A stretch of 64,000 nt of DNA from assembly GCF_024814435.1 (NCBI RefSeq), contig NZ_JANUXY010000001.1:62001-126000 (forward strand). The letters are read 5' to 3'. The notes under the pieces were generated by a model. The model was not told the DNA's origin. It saw only the letters and a program-made list of their open reading frames with translations, and ran no database searches. The stretch comes from Staphylococcus americanisciuri (GTDB lineage: Bacteria; Bacillota; Bacilli; Staphylococcales; Staphylococcaceae). How positions within the stretch are numbered: the first letter of the stretch is position 1; every line of letters begins with the position of its first letter. The position numbers and the translations under genes are program-made. Positions 37,236-46,813 of this stretch are shown here, piece by piece.

Positions 37236-37859
37236 CTACATTTCTCTAAATAAGCCGACCACTTTACCTAGTACAGTGACTTGTTCTAAATAAATAGGAC
37301 TGAGCATACTGTTCTCTGGTTGCAAACGATAACGATTTTTTTCTTTATAGAAACGTTTCACCGTTGCTTCATCTTCCTCAGTCATTGCAACGATAATGTC
37401 ACCATTTTCAGCAATAGATTGACTGCGAACGATGACTTTATCACCATCGAGTATTCCAGCTTCAATCATGCTATCTCCAACAACGTTCAAAATGAATAAT
37501 TGACCGTTATGTGTAGAGGTGAAGTGTTCTGGTAACGGATAGTATTCTTCAACATTTTCGACAGCAGTTATAGGGATGCCTGCAGTCACTTTTCCAATAA
37601 CAGGAACAAAAATAGTAGCCTCCATATTGACAGGGTCTCCCATTAGTTCGTTCACAATCTCAATCGCCCGTGGCTTGGTTGGGTCACGTCTAATGTAACC
37701 TTTTTCTTCAAGACGTGAGAGATGTCCATGAACGGTAGAACTGGATGCAAGACCAACCGCTTCTCCAATTTCACGTACGCTTGGTGGATAGCCTTTAGAT
37801 TGCACTACTTGTTTTATATATTCAAATATTTCACTTTGTCTCTTTGTTAACTCTCTCAT
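37236..37859 (-). CDS. lexA: SOS repressor LexA
   Basis: A 207-residue repressor-protease. The N-terminal winged helix-turn-helix covers about residues 1-68 ([33 protein letters not shown]). The self-cleavage site is Ala93-Gly94 in KVTAGIPI, and the Ser-Lys dyad is Ser130 ([10 protein letters not shown]) and Lys168 (ATVKRFYKE). RecA-DNA filaments trigger cleavage, lifting repression of SOS genes. GAGGAG lies 8 nt before ATG 37859; the frame extends to 37922, but those codons fall on the LexA operator side without a ribosome binding site. It is divergent from sosA, with three LexA boxes between, so lexA is autoregulated. Confidence 0.97.
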   Translation of the reverse strand: MRELTKRQSEIFEYIKQVVQSKGYPPSVREIGEAVGLASSSTVHGHLSRLEEKGYIRRDPTKPRAIEIVNELMGDPVNMEATIFVPVIGKVTAGIPITAVENVEEYYPLPEHFTSTHNGQLFILNVVGDSMIEAGILDGDKVIVRSQSIAENGDIIVAMTEEDEATVKRFYKEKNRYRLQPENSMLSPIYLEQVTVLGKVVGLFREM

Positions 37860-37915
37860 TATTAGCACTCCTCTGCTGAATTTAAAATAATTATAGCATA
37901 TTACTCGAACGCAAA

Positions 37916-37929
37916 CAAACATTTGTTCG
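37916..37929. promoter_or_regulatory. LexA box 1
   Basis: On the minus strand CGAACAAATGTTTG matches CGAACRNRYGTTYC at 13 of 14. It is nearest lexA. Confidence 0.8.
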
Positions 37930-37944
37930 TCTTTTTGTTGACAT

Positions 37945-37958
37945 GGAACGCACGTTCT
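37945..37958. promoter_or_regulatory. LexA box 2
   Basis: On the minus strand AGAACGTGCGTTCC matches CGAACRNRYGTTYC at 13 of 14. Central between lexA and sosA. Confidence 0.85.
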
Positions 37959-37973
37959 GTTAAATTATCAATA

Positions 37974-37987
37974 CAAACAAATGTTCT
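37974..37987. promoter_or_regulatory. LexA box 3
   Basis: CAAACAAATGTTCT matches CGAACRNRYGTTYC at 12 of 14 on the plus strand and abuts the sosA ribosome binding site. Confidence 0.7.
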
Positions 37988-38001
37988 AGGAGTGTTAGTA
38001 A

Positions 38002-38214
38002 ATGGTACAACATAAATTTTTTGAGCTTTATCTTTTCATTATCGTATTTTTAGCTTCTGTTGTCTTGTTTTTTACCTTTTTTATTATGGTAAGTCAAAAT
38101 AATAATACAGAACAAACGTACGAGATGACAGATCATTCACTTAAGAACACAGAGCAAACATCGCCAAGTCAGCAGGATGAGCAAAGTGTTTTTGCGCTTA
38201 CTTTAAGCAAATAG
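38002..38214 (+). CDS. sosA: SOS-induced cell-division inhibitor SosA
   Basis: A 70-residue membrane protein with one N-terminal helix at about residues 7-30 and a polar, Ser/Thr/Gln/Asn-rich extracellular tail to the end. This architecture, and its divergent position next to lexA behind LexA boxes, identify it as SosA, which delays septation after DNA damage in staphylococci and is then degraded. TAGGAG lies about 8 nt before the ATG, directly after LexA box 3. Sequence similarity outside the membrane segment is usually low, so the call rests mainly on context and topology. Confidence 0.85.
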   Translation: MVQHKFFELYLFIIVFLASVVLFFTFFIMVSQNNNTEQTYEMTDHSLKNTEQTSPSQQDEQSVFALTLSK

Positions 38215-38348
38215 TGCCATATTCTTTAATGATAGAGAAGTCATTATGACTTTCGTCTAAGACAAGTTAGTTCACAAGTGCGAAGTGTTTGGTTTTTAGT
38301 ACTATTTCTGATATATTTTTGTAAAGAAATTGACGGAGGTAATACGAC

Positions 38349-38585
38349 ATGCTTAGTCAAGACAAACTAAATCGTATTAATGAATTAGCTAAAAAGAAAA
38401 AGGAACAGGGCTTAACAGAAATTGAAGCTAAAGAACAATCACAATTAAGAAGTGAATATTTAGAAACATTTCGTGGTAGTTTTAAGTCACAAATTGAGCA
38501 AACTAAAGTAATTGACCCTCAAGGAAATGATGTGACACCTGATAAATTGAAAGAAATTCAAAAGCAAAAGAACTTGCGTAAATAG
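38349..38585 (+). CDS. DUF896 / UPF0291 family small protein (YnzC-like)
   Basis: A 78-residue helical protein of the DUF896 family. The first 50 residues (DKLNRINELAKKKKEQGLTEIEAKEQSQLRSEYLETFRGSF) form the conserved helical hairpin, with the KKEQGLTEIEAKEQ block typical of the family; the tail is a Pro/Lys-rich loop and helix. Bacillus YnzC lies in the SOS-regulated yneA-yneB-ynzC operon next to lexA; here it follows sosA by 134 bp. Function is unknown. GGAGGT precedes the ATG. A link to the SOS response is possible from context. Confidence 0.85.
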   Translation: MLSQDKLNRINELAKKKKEQGLTEIEAKEQSQLRSEYLETFRGSFKSQIEQTKVIDPQGNDVTPDKLKEIQKQKNLRK

Positions 38586-38695
38586 TGTCACACTTTTTTC
38601 ATGAATTATTGATACAGATATATTGATTTTCTAGGTTTCTAATATACCTTTAGGTTATAATACGAATAGGAACAGAAAAGAAGGGATGTTATTTT

Positions 38696-40684
38696 ATGTT
38701 TGATAAAAAAGACAGTCTAGCAGTGAATACATTGCGTGCTTTGAGTATTGACGCAATCGAGCAAGCAAATTCAGGGCATCCAGGTTTACCAATGGGCGCA
38801 GCACCAATGGCATACACATTATGGACGCGTCACTTGAACTTTAATCCAAAAGCTGACAAATATTTTAATAGAGATAGATTTGTACTATCTGCCGGACATG
38901 GTTCAGCATTATTATACAGCTTATTACATGTTTCAGGTGGATTAGCGTTAGACGAATTGAAGAACTTTAGACAATGGGGTTCCAAAACACCTGGACACCC
39001 TGAGTACCGCCATACACAAGGCGTAGAGATTACAACGGGACCATTAGGACAAGGTTTTGCAATGGCAGTTGGTATGGCAATGGCGGAGAAGCATTTATCT
39101 GCCAAATATAACAAAGATGATTTCTCAATTGTAGATCATCACACATATGTATTGGCATCTGATGGTGACTTGATGGAAGGAATCTCACATGAGGCGGCTT
39201 CTTTGGCGGGTCACTTGAAATTAGATAAGTTGATTACATTGTATGATTCAAATGATATCTCTTTAGATGGAAAAACGAATAAGTCATTCTCAGAAAACAT
39301 TAAGCAGCGATTTGAATCATACGGTTGGAACCATATTTTAGTTGAAGATGGCAACAATCTTGAAGCGATTGATCGTGCGATTACGACGGCAAAAGAACAA
39401 ACAGGTCCAACAATTATTGAAGTAAAAACAATTATTGGTTATGGCTCACCAAATAAATCTAATAGCCATACATCACACGGTGCACCACTTGGAGCAGATG
39501 AACGTGCGCTAACATTCGATAACTATGCATTAGATGCTAACAAACAATTCCATGTAGATGATGTTGTTTATGATATCTTCCAAGAAACAATGATTGCACG
39601 TGCAGATGAACATGAGCAAGCATGGGAAGCAGCCTTCAAAAAATATGAAGCACAATATCCTGAACTTGCAGCAACATTCAAAACAGCACTAGCAGGTGAC
39701 CTTCCAGAAGACTATGCAGCTGCATTACCACAATTTGAAGTGGGGCATAACGCAGCATCACGTGCTGATTCTGGTGAAGTCATTCAAGCGATAAGCGCAG
39801 CAGTTCCATCATTCTTCGGTGGTTCAGCAGACTTAGCGTCATCAAATAAATCAAATGTAAAAGCGGAAGGCGATTTTTCAGCTGAAGACGGCAGCGGCAG
39901 AAATATTTGGTTTGGTGTACGTGAATTTGCGATGGCAGCAGCTGTTAATGGTATGGCAGCGCATGGTGGTATTCATCCTTATGGTGCGACATTCTTTGTA
40001 TTTAGTGACTATGTAAAACCAGCACTACGCTTATCTTCATTAATGGGACTTGGTTCAACATTCATCTTCACACATGACTCTATTGCAGTTGGTGAAGATG
40101 GTCCAACACATGAACCAATCGAGCAACTTGCAGGTCTACGTGCCATTCCGAACTTAAATGTCATTCGTCCAGCTGATGGCAACGAAACACGCGTTGCATG
40201 GCAAGTTGCGTTGGAATCTAAAACGACACCAACAGCTTTAGTCTTAACAAGACAAGGTTTACCTGTTTTAGATGTAGCACCAGCGACTGTTGATGAAGGT
40301 GTACGTAAAGGGGCGTATGTTGTTTATGAAACGGAAGTAGCCCCTGAGTATGTGTTACTTGCAACTGGTTCTGAAGTGAGCCTATTAGTAGACGTTGCGA
40401 AAGATTTAGCAGAACAAGGTAAAGGTGTACGTGTTGTTTCAATGCCTAACTGGCATGCGTTCGAGCAACAATCACAAGAATATAAAGACGCTATTTTATT
40501 ACCGCAAGTTGAGAAGCGTGTTGCTGCTGAAATGGGTGCAACATTAGGTTGGCATAAATATGTGGGTATGAATGGTAAGGTCATCGGTATTGATCGATTT
40601 GGTGCAAGTGCCCCTGGTGACTTAGTTGTTGAAAAATATGGCTTTACAAAAGAACAAGTGTTAGCAGAAATCAAAAAGCTATAG
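38696..40684 (+). CDS. tkt: Transketolase
   Basis: A 662-residue thiamine-diphosphate enzyme of the non-oxidative pentose phosphate pathway, exchanging two-carbon ketol units between sugar phosphates. The ThDP-binding domain has [44 protein letters not shown], and the [13 protein letters not shown] metal-binding motif. The pyrimidine-binding domain has [13 protein letters not shown] and the catalytic Glu in [14 protein letters not shown]. The C-terminal domain covers about residues 540-662. It is monocistronic with its own terminator. TATAAT is seen at about 38655 in the upstream spacer. Length is normal for staphylococci. Confidence 0.97.
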   Translation: MFDKKDSLAVNTLRALSIDAIEQANSGHPGLPMGAAPMAYTLWTRHLNFNPKADKYFNRDRFVLSAGHGSALLYSLLHVSGGLALDELKNFRQWGSKTPGHPEYRHTQGVEITTGPLGQGFAMAVGMAMAEKHLSAKYNKDDFSIVDHHTYVLASDGDLMEGISHEAASLAGHLKLDKLITLYDSNDISLDGKTNKSFSENIKQRFESYGWNHILVEDGNNLEAIDRAITTAKEQTGPTIIEVKTIIGYGSPNKSNSHTSHGAPLGADERALTFDNYALDANKQFHVDDVVYDIFQETMIARADEHEQAWEAAFKKYEAQYPELAATFKTALAGDLPEDYAAALPQFEVGHNAASRADSGEVIQAISAAVPSFFGGSADLASSNKSNVKAEGDFSAEDGSGRNIWFGVREFAMAAAVNGMAAHGGIHPYGATFFVFSDYVKPALRLSSLMGLGSTFIFTHDSIAVGEDGPTHEPIEQLAGLRAIPNLNVIRPADGNETRVAWQVALESKTTPTALVLTRQGLPVLDVAPATVDEGVRKGAYVVYETEVAPEYVLLATGSEVSLLVDVAKDLAEQGKGVRVVSMPNWHAFEQQSQEYKDAILLPQVEKRVAAEMGATLGWHKYVGMNGKVIGIDRFGASAPGDLVVEKYGFTKEQVLAEIKKL

Positions 40685-40710
40685 AATTTTTAGTGATATA
40701 TAAATCAAGT

Positions 40711-40748
40711 AAGGTGGGAAAGCATTCATTGCTTTCTTACCTTTTTTA
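40711..40748 (+). terminator. tkt terminator
   Basis: AAGGTGGGAAAGC pairs with GCTTTCTTACCTT (one G-T pair) around a 7-nt loop, followed by TTTTT. Confidence 0.88.
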
Positions 40749-40856
40749 GATGATAGATGATGTGAAGACTTAAAAACCTGAACATTACCGGAATTATCTT
40801 GAAAACAGATGGTATTTCTAGTAAAATGCTAAAGGATAAAGAAAGTGGGTGAAACG

Positions 40857-41084
40857 ATGGCTACATGGTTAGCAATATTATTAATTGCAGTTGCACTTAT
40901 CATCGGTCTTGTTGGTGGTTTCTTCTTAGCACGTAAATATATGATGGATTATTTGAAAAAGAACCCACCTATTAACGAAGAAATGTTACGTATGATGATG
41001 ATGCAGATGGGTCAAAAACCATCACAGAAAAAAATCAATCAAATGATGACAATGATGAACAAAAATATGGATAAGAAGATGTAA
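40857..41084 (+). CDS. UPF0154 membrane protein (YneF-like)
   Basis: A 75-residue membrane protein: one N-terminal helix at about residues 3-25 ([21 protein letters not shown]), then a highly conserved cytoplasmic tail [22 protein letters not shown], with [15 protein letters not shown] after it. This tail defines UPF0154. Function is unknown. A GTG at 40845 has AAAGGA at 8 nt, so a start four codons earlier is possible; I prefer the ATG by family N-terminus. Small proteins of this family sit near tkt in Bacillus (yneF) and here, showing conserved order. Confidence 0.85.
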   Translation: MATWLAILLIAVALIIGLVGGFFLARKYMMDYLKKNPPINEEMLRMMMMQMGQKPSQKKINQMMTMMNKNMDKKM

Positions 41085-41267
41085 TATCCAATCGTTTAGA
41101 TAAGCAAGAGGTGAATGTATGATGAATACATTGATTCTCTTGCTTTTTGTTTTTTTCTGTACTTTAATATAGATATGATTGTGGAAGGTTTGCTTGTGAA
41201 AATGATTAATACTTATAACCTAAGTAATAAATAAACTTTCCATTCCATATCGCGAGGAGGCAACACA

Positions 41268-41741
41268 TTGAGCTATTTAGTTTTTTCTATTATAGTGGCT
41301 TTTGTTATGGGGGCAGTGGTAATTGTTGTTAGAATGAAAGCACAACAGTATCCTGTTAATGAAAAAAAGATTATCTTACCGCCTGTTTTTATGTCAACAG
41401 GGGCATTAATGTATGTCGTTCCATATTTTAGATTAACGCATACAGAAATTATCGAATCTATTGTCATGGGTGTGGTGTTTTCTACAGTGTTGATACTAAC
41501 GTCACATTTTGAGGTCAAAGGAAACGATATTTACCTAAAGAAATCAAAAGCCTTTCCAATTGTGCTGATTTCTTTGCTTATTATTAGAACGGTATTAAAA
41601 GTATTTTTAGGTAACTCTGTTGATGCTGGAGAATTAGCAGGCATGTTTTTCTTACTAGCATTTAGTATGTTACTGCCGTGGCGTTTGGCAATGTTATGGC
41701 GCTATCAACAAATAAAAAAACGTATGAAGTTGGGATATTAA
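41268..41741 (+). CDS. CcdC-like membrane protein
   Basis: A 157-residue polytopic protein of the CcdC family (DUF1453), with about four membrane helices and a basic C-terminal tail (WRYQQIKKRMKLGY). VVRMKAQQYPVNEKKIILPPVFMSTGALMYVVPYFR is the characteristic conserved loop. The start is TTG 41268 with GAGGAGG spaced 7 nt. CcdC of Bacillus was named with a cytochrome c maturation cluster but is not essential for it; its function is unknown. Located between the UPF0154 gene and sbcD. Confidence 0.8.
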   Translation: MSYLVFSIIVAFVMGAVVIVVRMKAQQYPVNEKKIILPPVFMSTGALMYVVPYFRLTHTEIIESIVMGVVFSTVLILTSHFEVKGNDIYLKKSKAFPIVLISLLIIRTVLKVFLGNSVDAGELAGMFFLLAFSMLLPWRLAMLWRYQQIKKRMKLGY

Positions 41742-41876
41742 ATAGACGATGTGGCGTGCTACCTTTTGTCTCACCCTTTCATGATGATGGCATAGAAGTG
41801 TAAAGCAGTTTTCAATGGTAAATGGGAACTGCTTTTTCTTATCTTTCAAAACGCAAAATAATTCGAGGTGATTGAC

Positions 41877-42998
41877 ATGAAAATAATTCATACAGCAGAT
41901 TGGCATTTGGGAAAGCGACTTAATGGTCATAGTTTTTTAGAAGATCAACGGCATGTTTTAACACAATTTGTTCATGATATGGCAGAGGAACAACCAGATT
42001 TAATAGTGATTGCAGGAGATATATATGACACAGCGCATCCGAATAAAAGTGTTGTAACTTTATTTGAAGAAACGATTCAACAACTGAACTTGAACATGAA
42101 GATTCCAATCGTGATGATTCATGGCAATCATGATAGTAGAGAACGTTTAAGTTATGGTGCATCATGGTTTGACCAAAGCCAATTATATATTCGTACAGCG
42201 TTAGACACTTTTTTTGAGCCAATTCTTTTTGACGATGTTGCGCTTTATACATTACCTTTCTTTACGGTAGCAGAAGCACGTGAATATCTTGATGAACATG
42301 TAGAAAGCTATGAAGAAGCGATTAAAATCTTAGTGACACGCATAAAATCACAATTGGATAAGACGAAAAAGAACATACTCGTTGGTCATTTTACGCTGAA
42401 TGGTGCACCGAAAAGTGATTCGGAGCGTGACCTAACGATTGGAACGATTGAAGCTGTTTCACCAAAATATTTGGAAGGTTTTGATGGTGTCTTACTTGGG
42501 CATATCCACCACCCATTTACATTGAATTACAGCCATATCTTTTACAGTGGTTCTATTTTGCAGTATTCATTTTCAGAAGCGAATCAAGCGAAAGGTTATC
42601 GTATGATTACCTTTAACCAAGCAGGTGAAATGATACAAATATTTAAAAAGTTAGTACCACAACATGAATTGGAAGTGATTGAGGGGGAGTACGACGATGT
42701 GATAAATGGTCGATTTGAGCGTAAATCGAATTATAGTTATTTCCATTTTAAATTACGCAATATGCACCATATCACAGAGCCAATGCAAAAGTTGAAACAG
42801 TTATATCCGAATACATTGGCGTTAACACTTGAAGTATTTGTGTCATCAAATATCGTACACCCATCGACGCATATTAAGCAACTTCAACCAATGGAAATCA
42901 TTAATACATTCTATGAAATGCACACAGACACGCCACTTTCAGATATTCAACGCGAACAACTTGAAGGTCTTATTGAACAACAAAGGGAGGGGAACTAA
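41877..42998 (+). CDS. sbcD: Nuclease SbcCD subunit D
   Basis: A 373-residue Mre11-type nuclease subunit that, with SbcC, trims hairpins and protein-blocked DNA ends. Five phosphoesterase motifs are visible: HTADWHLGK, VIAGDIYDTAHP, MIHGNHDSRERL, VGHFTLNG and GHIHHPF. The C-terminal capping region is intact. GAGGTGAT is just upstream of ATG 41877; the frame extends one GTG earlier. It is coupled to sbcC, which starts immediately after the sbcD stop. Family length matches. Confidence 0.95.
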   Translation: MKIIHTADWHLGKRLNGHSFLEDQRHVLTQFVHDMAEEQPDLIVIAGDIYDTAHPNKSVVTLFEETIQQLNLNMKIPIVMIHGNHDSRERLSYGASWFDQSQLYIRTALDTFFEPILFDDVALYTLPFFTVAEAREYLDEHVESYEEAIKILVTRIKSQLDKTKKNILVGHFTLNGAPKSDSERDLTIGTIEAVSPKYLEGFDGVLLGHIHHPFTLNYSHIFYSGSILQYSFSEANQAKGYRMITFNQAGEMIQIFKKLVPQHELEVIEGEYDDVINGRFERKSNYSYFHFKLRNMHHITEPMQKLKQLYPNTLALTLEVFVSSNIVHPSTHIKQLQPMEIINTFYEMHTDTPLSDIQREQLEGLIEQQREGN

Positions 42999-45900
42999 TT
43001 GAAACCAATTTCTTTACACCTTGAAAATTTTGGACCTTTTGTCGATGAGGTTATTGATTTTTCAAAGATACACGACAACCAACTGTTTTTAATTTCTGGT
43101 AAGACGGGCTCTGGGAAAACAATGATTTTTGATGGGATTGTGTTTGCATTGTACGGACAGGCCTCAACTGAAAAGAGAGAAGTCAAAGATTTGCGCAGTC
43201 AGTTTGCAGACCCTAAAAAACCTCTTAAAGTTACGTTTGAATTTGAAGTGTGTGGTAAGCGTTATAAAGTTATTCGTACAGCGGCCTTCACAAAGCCGGG
43301 TAATAAATCCGAAACGAATCCAACATTAGAAGTTTATGTATATGACGGCAAACGTTATGTATTAACAGAGAGTAAACTGAATGAGGGTAGACAATATTTA
43401 TTGACACTTTTGCAACTAAAACAAGATCAATTTCGTCAATTATTCATTTTGCCACAAGGGGAGTTCAAACGCTTCCTAGTATCGAAAACGACGGATAAAC
43501 AAACAATTTTAAGAACGCTATTTAATACACAATTGTATGAGTATTTGAGTCGTGAATTGCATACGAAGACGAAAGATATTAAAGAAGACATAGAAAAACG
43601 ACAGATTCGAATAAAAGAGCATTGGTCAAATTTAGCGACATTTGATAATGAGATGTTACAAGGCTATCAGTCGTTAACATCAGAACAACACGATCGACTA
43701 TTAGAAGTGTTACCACTCTATCAGACGATTGGTCAAAAAGTTGTGCGTGAGTTAGAAGAAGCAACGAATCAGATGAATGATAAAGTTCAAAAACTGAAGA
43801 AACAAAAAGCGCAACAAGAAGAACGTATTGAATTAGAAAAAGAATATCAAAAATATATTAATGAAATTGAAGAGTTAGAAGCAGAAAAACCTAAGATTCG
43901 CCAGCTTGAAGCGCAATTGAATCGTATTACAGAGAGTAAAGTTGCTGTTAGACTGTATCAAGATCAGACGAATGCATGCGTCCAACTATCACAGTACGAA
44001 AAGCAAGTTCAGCGATTTACAGCATCATTGGCAATGAGGCAACAAGATTTAAATGCATTGCAAGAACAGCAAGGTCAATTAACAGCTAAAGAAGAAGCAA
44101 TTGCGAAACAACGTACATTTGTTGAGAATACACGTTATTTCTATCAAAATGAATCGCAATACCAAGCATCTAAAGAGAAACGTCAACGTGATAAACAAGA
44201 TTTAGCGTCGTTAGACAAAAAATTGCATGGGTTTAGCAAGGAATATGACGATTTAAAATTATCGCTTAATGGACAAGAAGTAGATTTTAATAAGGAAAAT
44301 GAACTTTCAGACCAATTGCTAGTATTAAGTCAAGAAGTCGAAGCGATGAAACAAGCACAGAAGTATGCAACAAAAGCTGCAGAATTCAAACAAGCTATTA
44401 CAAAGACAAAGGCAATTATTCAAGAATTGAAAGCGACAATTGCTGAGAAGCAACAACAAGTTCACCATATAACTTCTCATGATCAAGTAGTATTAAATCA
44501 TGAAGCAGCCGTCCATATTTTACGTGATACGTTGAAATCAGGTGAACCATGTCCAGTATGTCGTCAAATTGTGCATAATTCAGTAGACGGTTCATCTGTG
44601 GCGGATTTAAAGCTTCAGCAAGAACAGAATGAAGTATTAGAAAAAGAGATACAAGATGCTCGTGAACAAGTCATTGAGAACCAAACATCATTGAAGTATT
44701 ATGAACAAGCATATGAAGAAGTGGCAGATGTCGTGTTTGATAACGCTCAATTTGATAAAAAACAACGTGAAGTCGAATCAATGACAAAAGCACGTGACAC
44801 ACTGCGTGCAAGCAATCAACACTTAGTTAAGGTTAATCAGCGAATAGAAAAATTAGAAAAAACAATAAATCAAGTGAAAAATGAGATGACTTTAAAATCT
44901 CAGCAACTCTCAAAATATGATGAAGCCCTTGAACAATTTGAAAAACAAACAGGATATACAGATATACAAAAATTTGTAGCTGCCTATGCAGAACGATTGA
45001 AAAAAATTAAGGATTATGATGAAGAGGTTAGAACACTTCAAGAAAAAATTCAACAAACCGAGAGAGAGATTGATGAAGAGACGTCTCAACGTAAAACTGC
45101 ACGGGCGTTTTATGAAAAAGAACAAGATAAAATCAAGCAGTTGAAAATAGAATTACAAACTGAGTTGACGCGCTTGAAGTTAAAAGATATCGATGACTTA
45201 AAACAAGTCATATCTGAGGTACCTTTAGAAGTGGAAATTAAAGACAAGATTTCGCATCATAATAAAGCATATCATCTATCATTAAACAAGCAATCTGAGA
45301 TACAACAAAAATTAGAAAAGATTGAAGTACTGGATGTAGAAGTGCTAGAAACGGATTGTGCAGAATTAACAACAGTCTACAATGAGACACTAAAGCAATT
45401 TAATCAAGCAGAAATGAAGTTAAAAGACAATGAAGAGAAGTGTCATGCTATAAAAAAACAGATTCAACAATTAAAAGGACAACTTGAGACGCAAAGCGAG
45501 CTTGTAAACTTATCTGAAATTTTGACAGGGAATAATCACAAAAAGTTAAGCCTTGAAAATTATGTTTTAACGTATTATTTAGATCAAATTTTAATACAAG
45601 CGAATAAAAGGTTGTTAAATATGACGGGAAATCGTTATCAATTAGTACGTGGTGAAAAGAGAGGAAATGGTTATAGCGGTCTTGAGATAGCAGTCTTTGA
45701 TTATTATGCAAACCAATCACGAGCGATTACATCATTATCGGGTGGTGAAACATTCCAGGCGTCTTTAGCCTTGGCACTGGGTTTGAGTGAAATCGTCCAA
45801 AACGAACAAGGTGGAATTTCACTCGATGCAATGTTTGTTGATGAAGGTTTCGGCACACTGGATCAGGAAACGTTGGAAACGGCACTTGATACATTGATTC

Positions 45901-46031
45901 AACTGCAGTCAAGTGGACGTCTTGTAGGTATTATCTCTCACGTAACAGAGTTAAAAGAGCGAATTCCTGTCGTTTTAGAAGTGTTGTCGGACAATTACCA
46001 AAGTCATACGAAATTATTAATAAGAGAATAA
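42999..46031 (+). CDS. sbcC: Nuclease SbcCD subunit C
   Basis: A 1010-residue Rad50-like SMC-family ATPase. Walker A is GKTGSGKT at residues 34-41. Long coiled coils cover about 180-500 and 540-830, meeting at the zinc hook CPVC (Cys518, Cys521, in GEPCPVCRQIV). The ABC signature is LSGGETFQASLALALGLSEI, with Walker B DAMFVDEGFGTLD near the C-terminus. It acts with SbcD on blocked DNA ends and replication-formed hairpins. The start is TTG 42999, directly after the sbcD stop, with GGGAGGGG about 6 nt upstream. The gene is complete. Confidence 0.96.
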   Translation: MKPISLHLENFGPFVDEVIDFSKIHDNQLFLISGKTGSGKTMIFDGIVFALYGQASTEKREVKDLRSQFADPKKPLKVTFEFEVCGKRYKVIRTAAFTKPGNKSETNPTLEVYVYDGKRYVLTESKLNEGRQYLLTLLQLKQDQFRQLFILPQGEFKRFLVSKTTDKQTILRTLFNTQLYEYLSRELHTKTKDIKEDIEKRQIRIKEHWSNLATFDNEMLQGYQSLTSEQHDRLLEVLPLYQTIGQKVVRELEEATNQMNDKVQKLKKQKAQQEERIELEKEYQKYINEIEELEAEKPKIRQLEAQLNRITESKVAVRLYQDQTNACVQLSQYEKQVQRFTASLAMRQQDLNALQEQQGQLTAKEEAIAKQRTFVENTRYFYQNESQYQASKEKRQRDKQDLASLDKKLHGFSKEYDDLKLSLNGQEVDFNKENELSDQLLVLSQEVEAMKQAQKYATKAAEFKQAITKTKAIIQELKATIAEKQQQVHHITSHDQVVLNHEAAVHILRDTLKSGEPCPVCRQIVHNSVDGSSVADLKLQQEQNEVLEKEIQDAREQVIENQTSLKYYEQAYEEVADVVFDNAQFDKKQREVESMTKARDTLRASNQHLVKVNQRIEKLEKTINQVKNEMTLKSQQLSKYDEALEQFEKQTGYTDIQKFVAAYAERLKKIKDYDEEVRTLQEKIQQTEREIDEETSQRKTARAFYEKEQDKIKQLKIELQTELTRLKLKDIDDLKQVISEVPLEVEIKDKISHHNKAYHLSLNKQSEIQQKLEKIEVLDVEVLETDCAELTTVYNETLKQFNQAEMKLKDNEEKCHAIKKQIQQLKGQLETQSELVNLSEILTGNNHKKLSLENYVLTYYLDQILIQANKRLLNMTGNRYQLVRGEKRGNGYSGLEIAVFDYYANQSRAITSLSGGETFQASLALALGLSEIVQNEQGGISLDAMFVDEGFGTLDQETLETALDTLIQLQSSGRLVGIISHVTELKERIPVVLEVLSDNYQSHTKLLIRE

Positions 46032-46160
46032 GGGGTAAGTAATGTGGCTGATAGAGGTGCTATAAAGGTGTCTTTGCGAACGAATGAGATTTCTGTAGCG
46101 CATCAAAATGAGTTGGATTGAATGCCCTAGTAAGCGAGCAATAAAGCAATGATGTTATAT

Positions 46161-46199
46161 AAAAGCGTTAGCATTCATGATTCGAGTGCTAACGCTTTT
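46161..46199. terminator. sbcC/mscL bidirectional terminator
   Basis: A perfect 13-bp stem (AAAAGCGTTAGCA with TGCTAACGCTTTT) with a 13-nt loop, between convergent sbcC and mscL. Confidence 0.9.
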
Positions 46200-46211
46200 A
46201 AAGTGCTATAA

Positions 46212-46571
46212 TTATTTGTTGCGCAATGAATCGCGGATTTCAGTTAAAAGAACGATGTGTTCATCAACCGCTTCTTCAACTTCTTCTTCTTTTGGTTTTA
46301 CGAGTGTGTTAGCAATTTTAACAAAGATGAACAATGCAACTGCTACGATAAGGAAGTCGATAATTGATTGGATAAAGATACCGTATTTGATACCGAAGAT
46401 TGACCAGTTTTGAGCAAAGTTAACTTCACCAAACAATAAGCCAATCAGTGGCATAATAATATTTTCAACTAAAGATGTAACAATTTTATTAAAAGCAGCA
46501 CCCATTACAACTGCAACTGCTAAATCTAAGACATTACCTTTTAGCGCAAATTCTTTAAATTCTTGTAACAT
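46212..46571 (-). CDS. mscL: Large-conductance mechanosensitive channel MscL
   Basis: A 119-residue inner-membrane channel that opens under high membrane tension to release solutes on hypo-osmotic shock. The N-terminal amphipathic helix [23 protein letters not shown] runs into TM1, which lines the pore, with AAFNKIV as the gate region. An external loop is followed by TM2 ([17 protein letters not shown]) and a charged C-terminal bundle ([22 protein letters not shown]). Length is typical. It is convergent with sbcC and divergent from the betaine transporter gene, a fitting osmotic neighbour. Confidence 0.96.
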   Translation of the reverse strand: MLQEFKEFALKGNVLDLAVAVVMGAAFNKIVTSLVENIIMPLIGLLFGEVNFAQNWSIFGIKYGIFIQSIIDFLIVAVALFIFVKIANTLVKPKEEEVEEAVDEHIVLLTEIRDSLRNK

Positions 46572-46813
46572 TTATTAAACTCCTTTTGACAATTGATTTA
46601 ATTAACATAAGGTATTATACAACACTTTCATTTTATTACAATACACTTTCAAAATATATTGTTTTCATTTTACACCGCGTTGATTATATTGTTTTATTTT
46701 GTTATGGTATATGTTGTAATTGCATTTTTTAACTTTTAAACTCATGCAAATTGGGTATATAAATAAAAGATGCTTATTTAAAACTAAAATATTGAAAGGG
46801 AGTATGTTAATTT

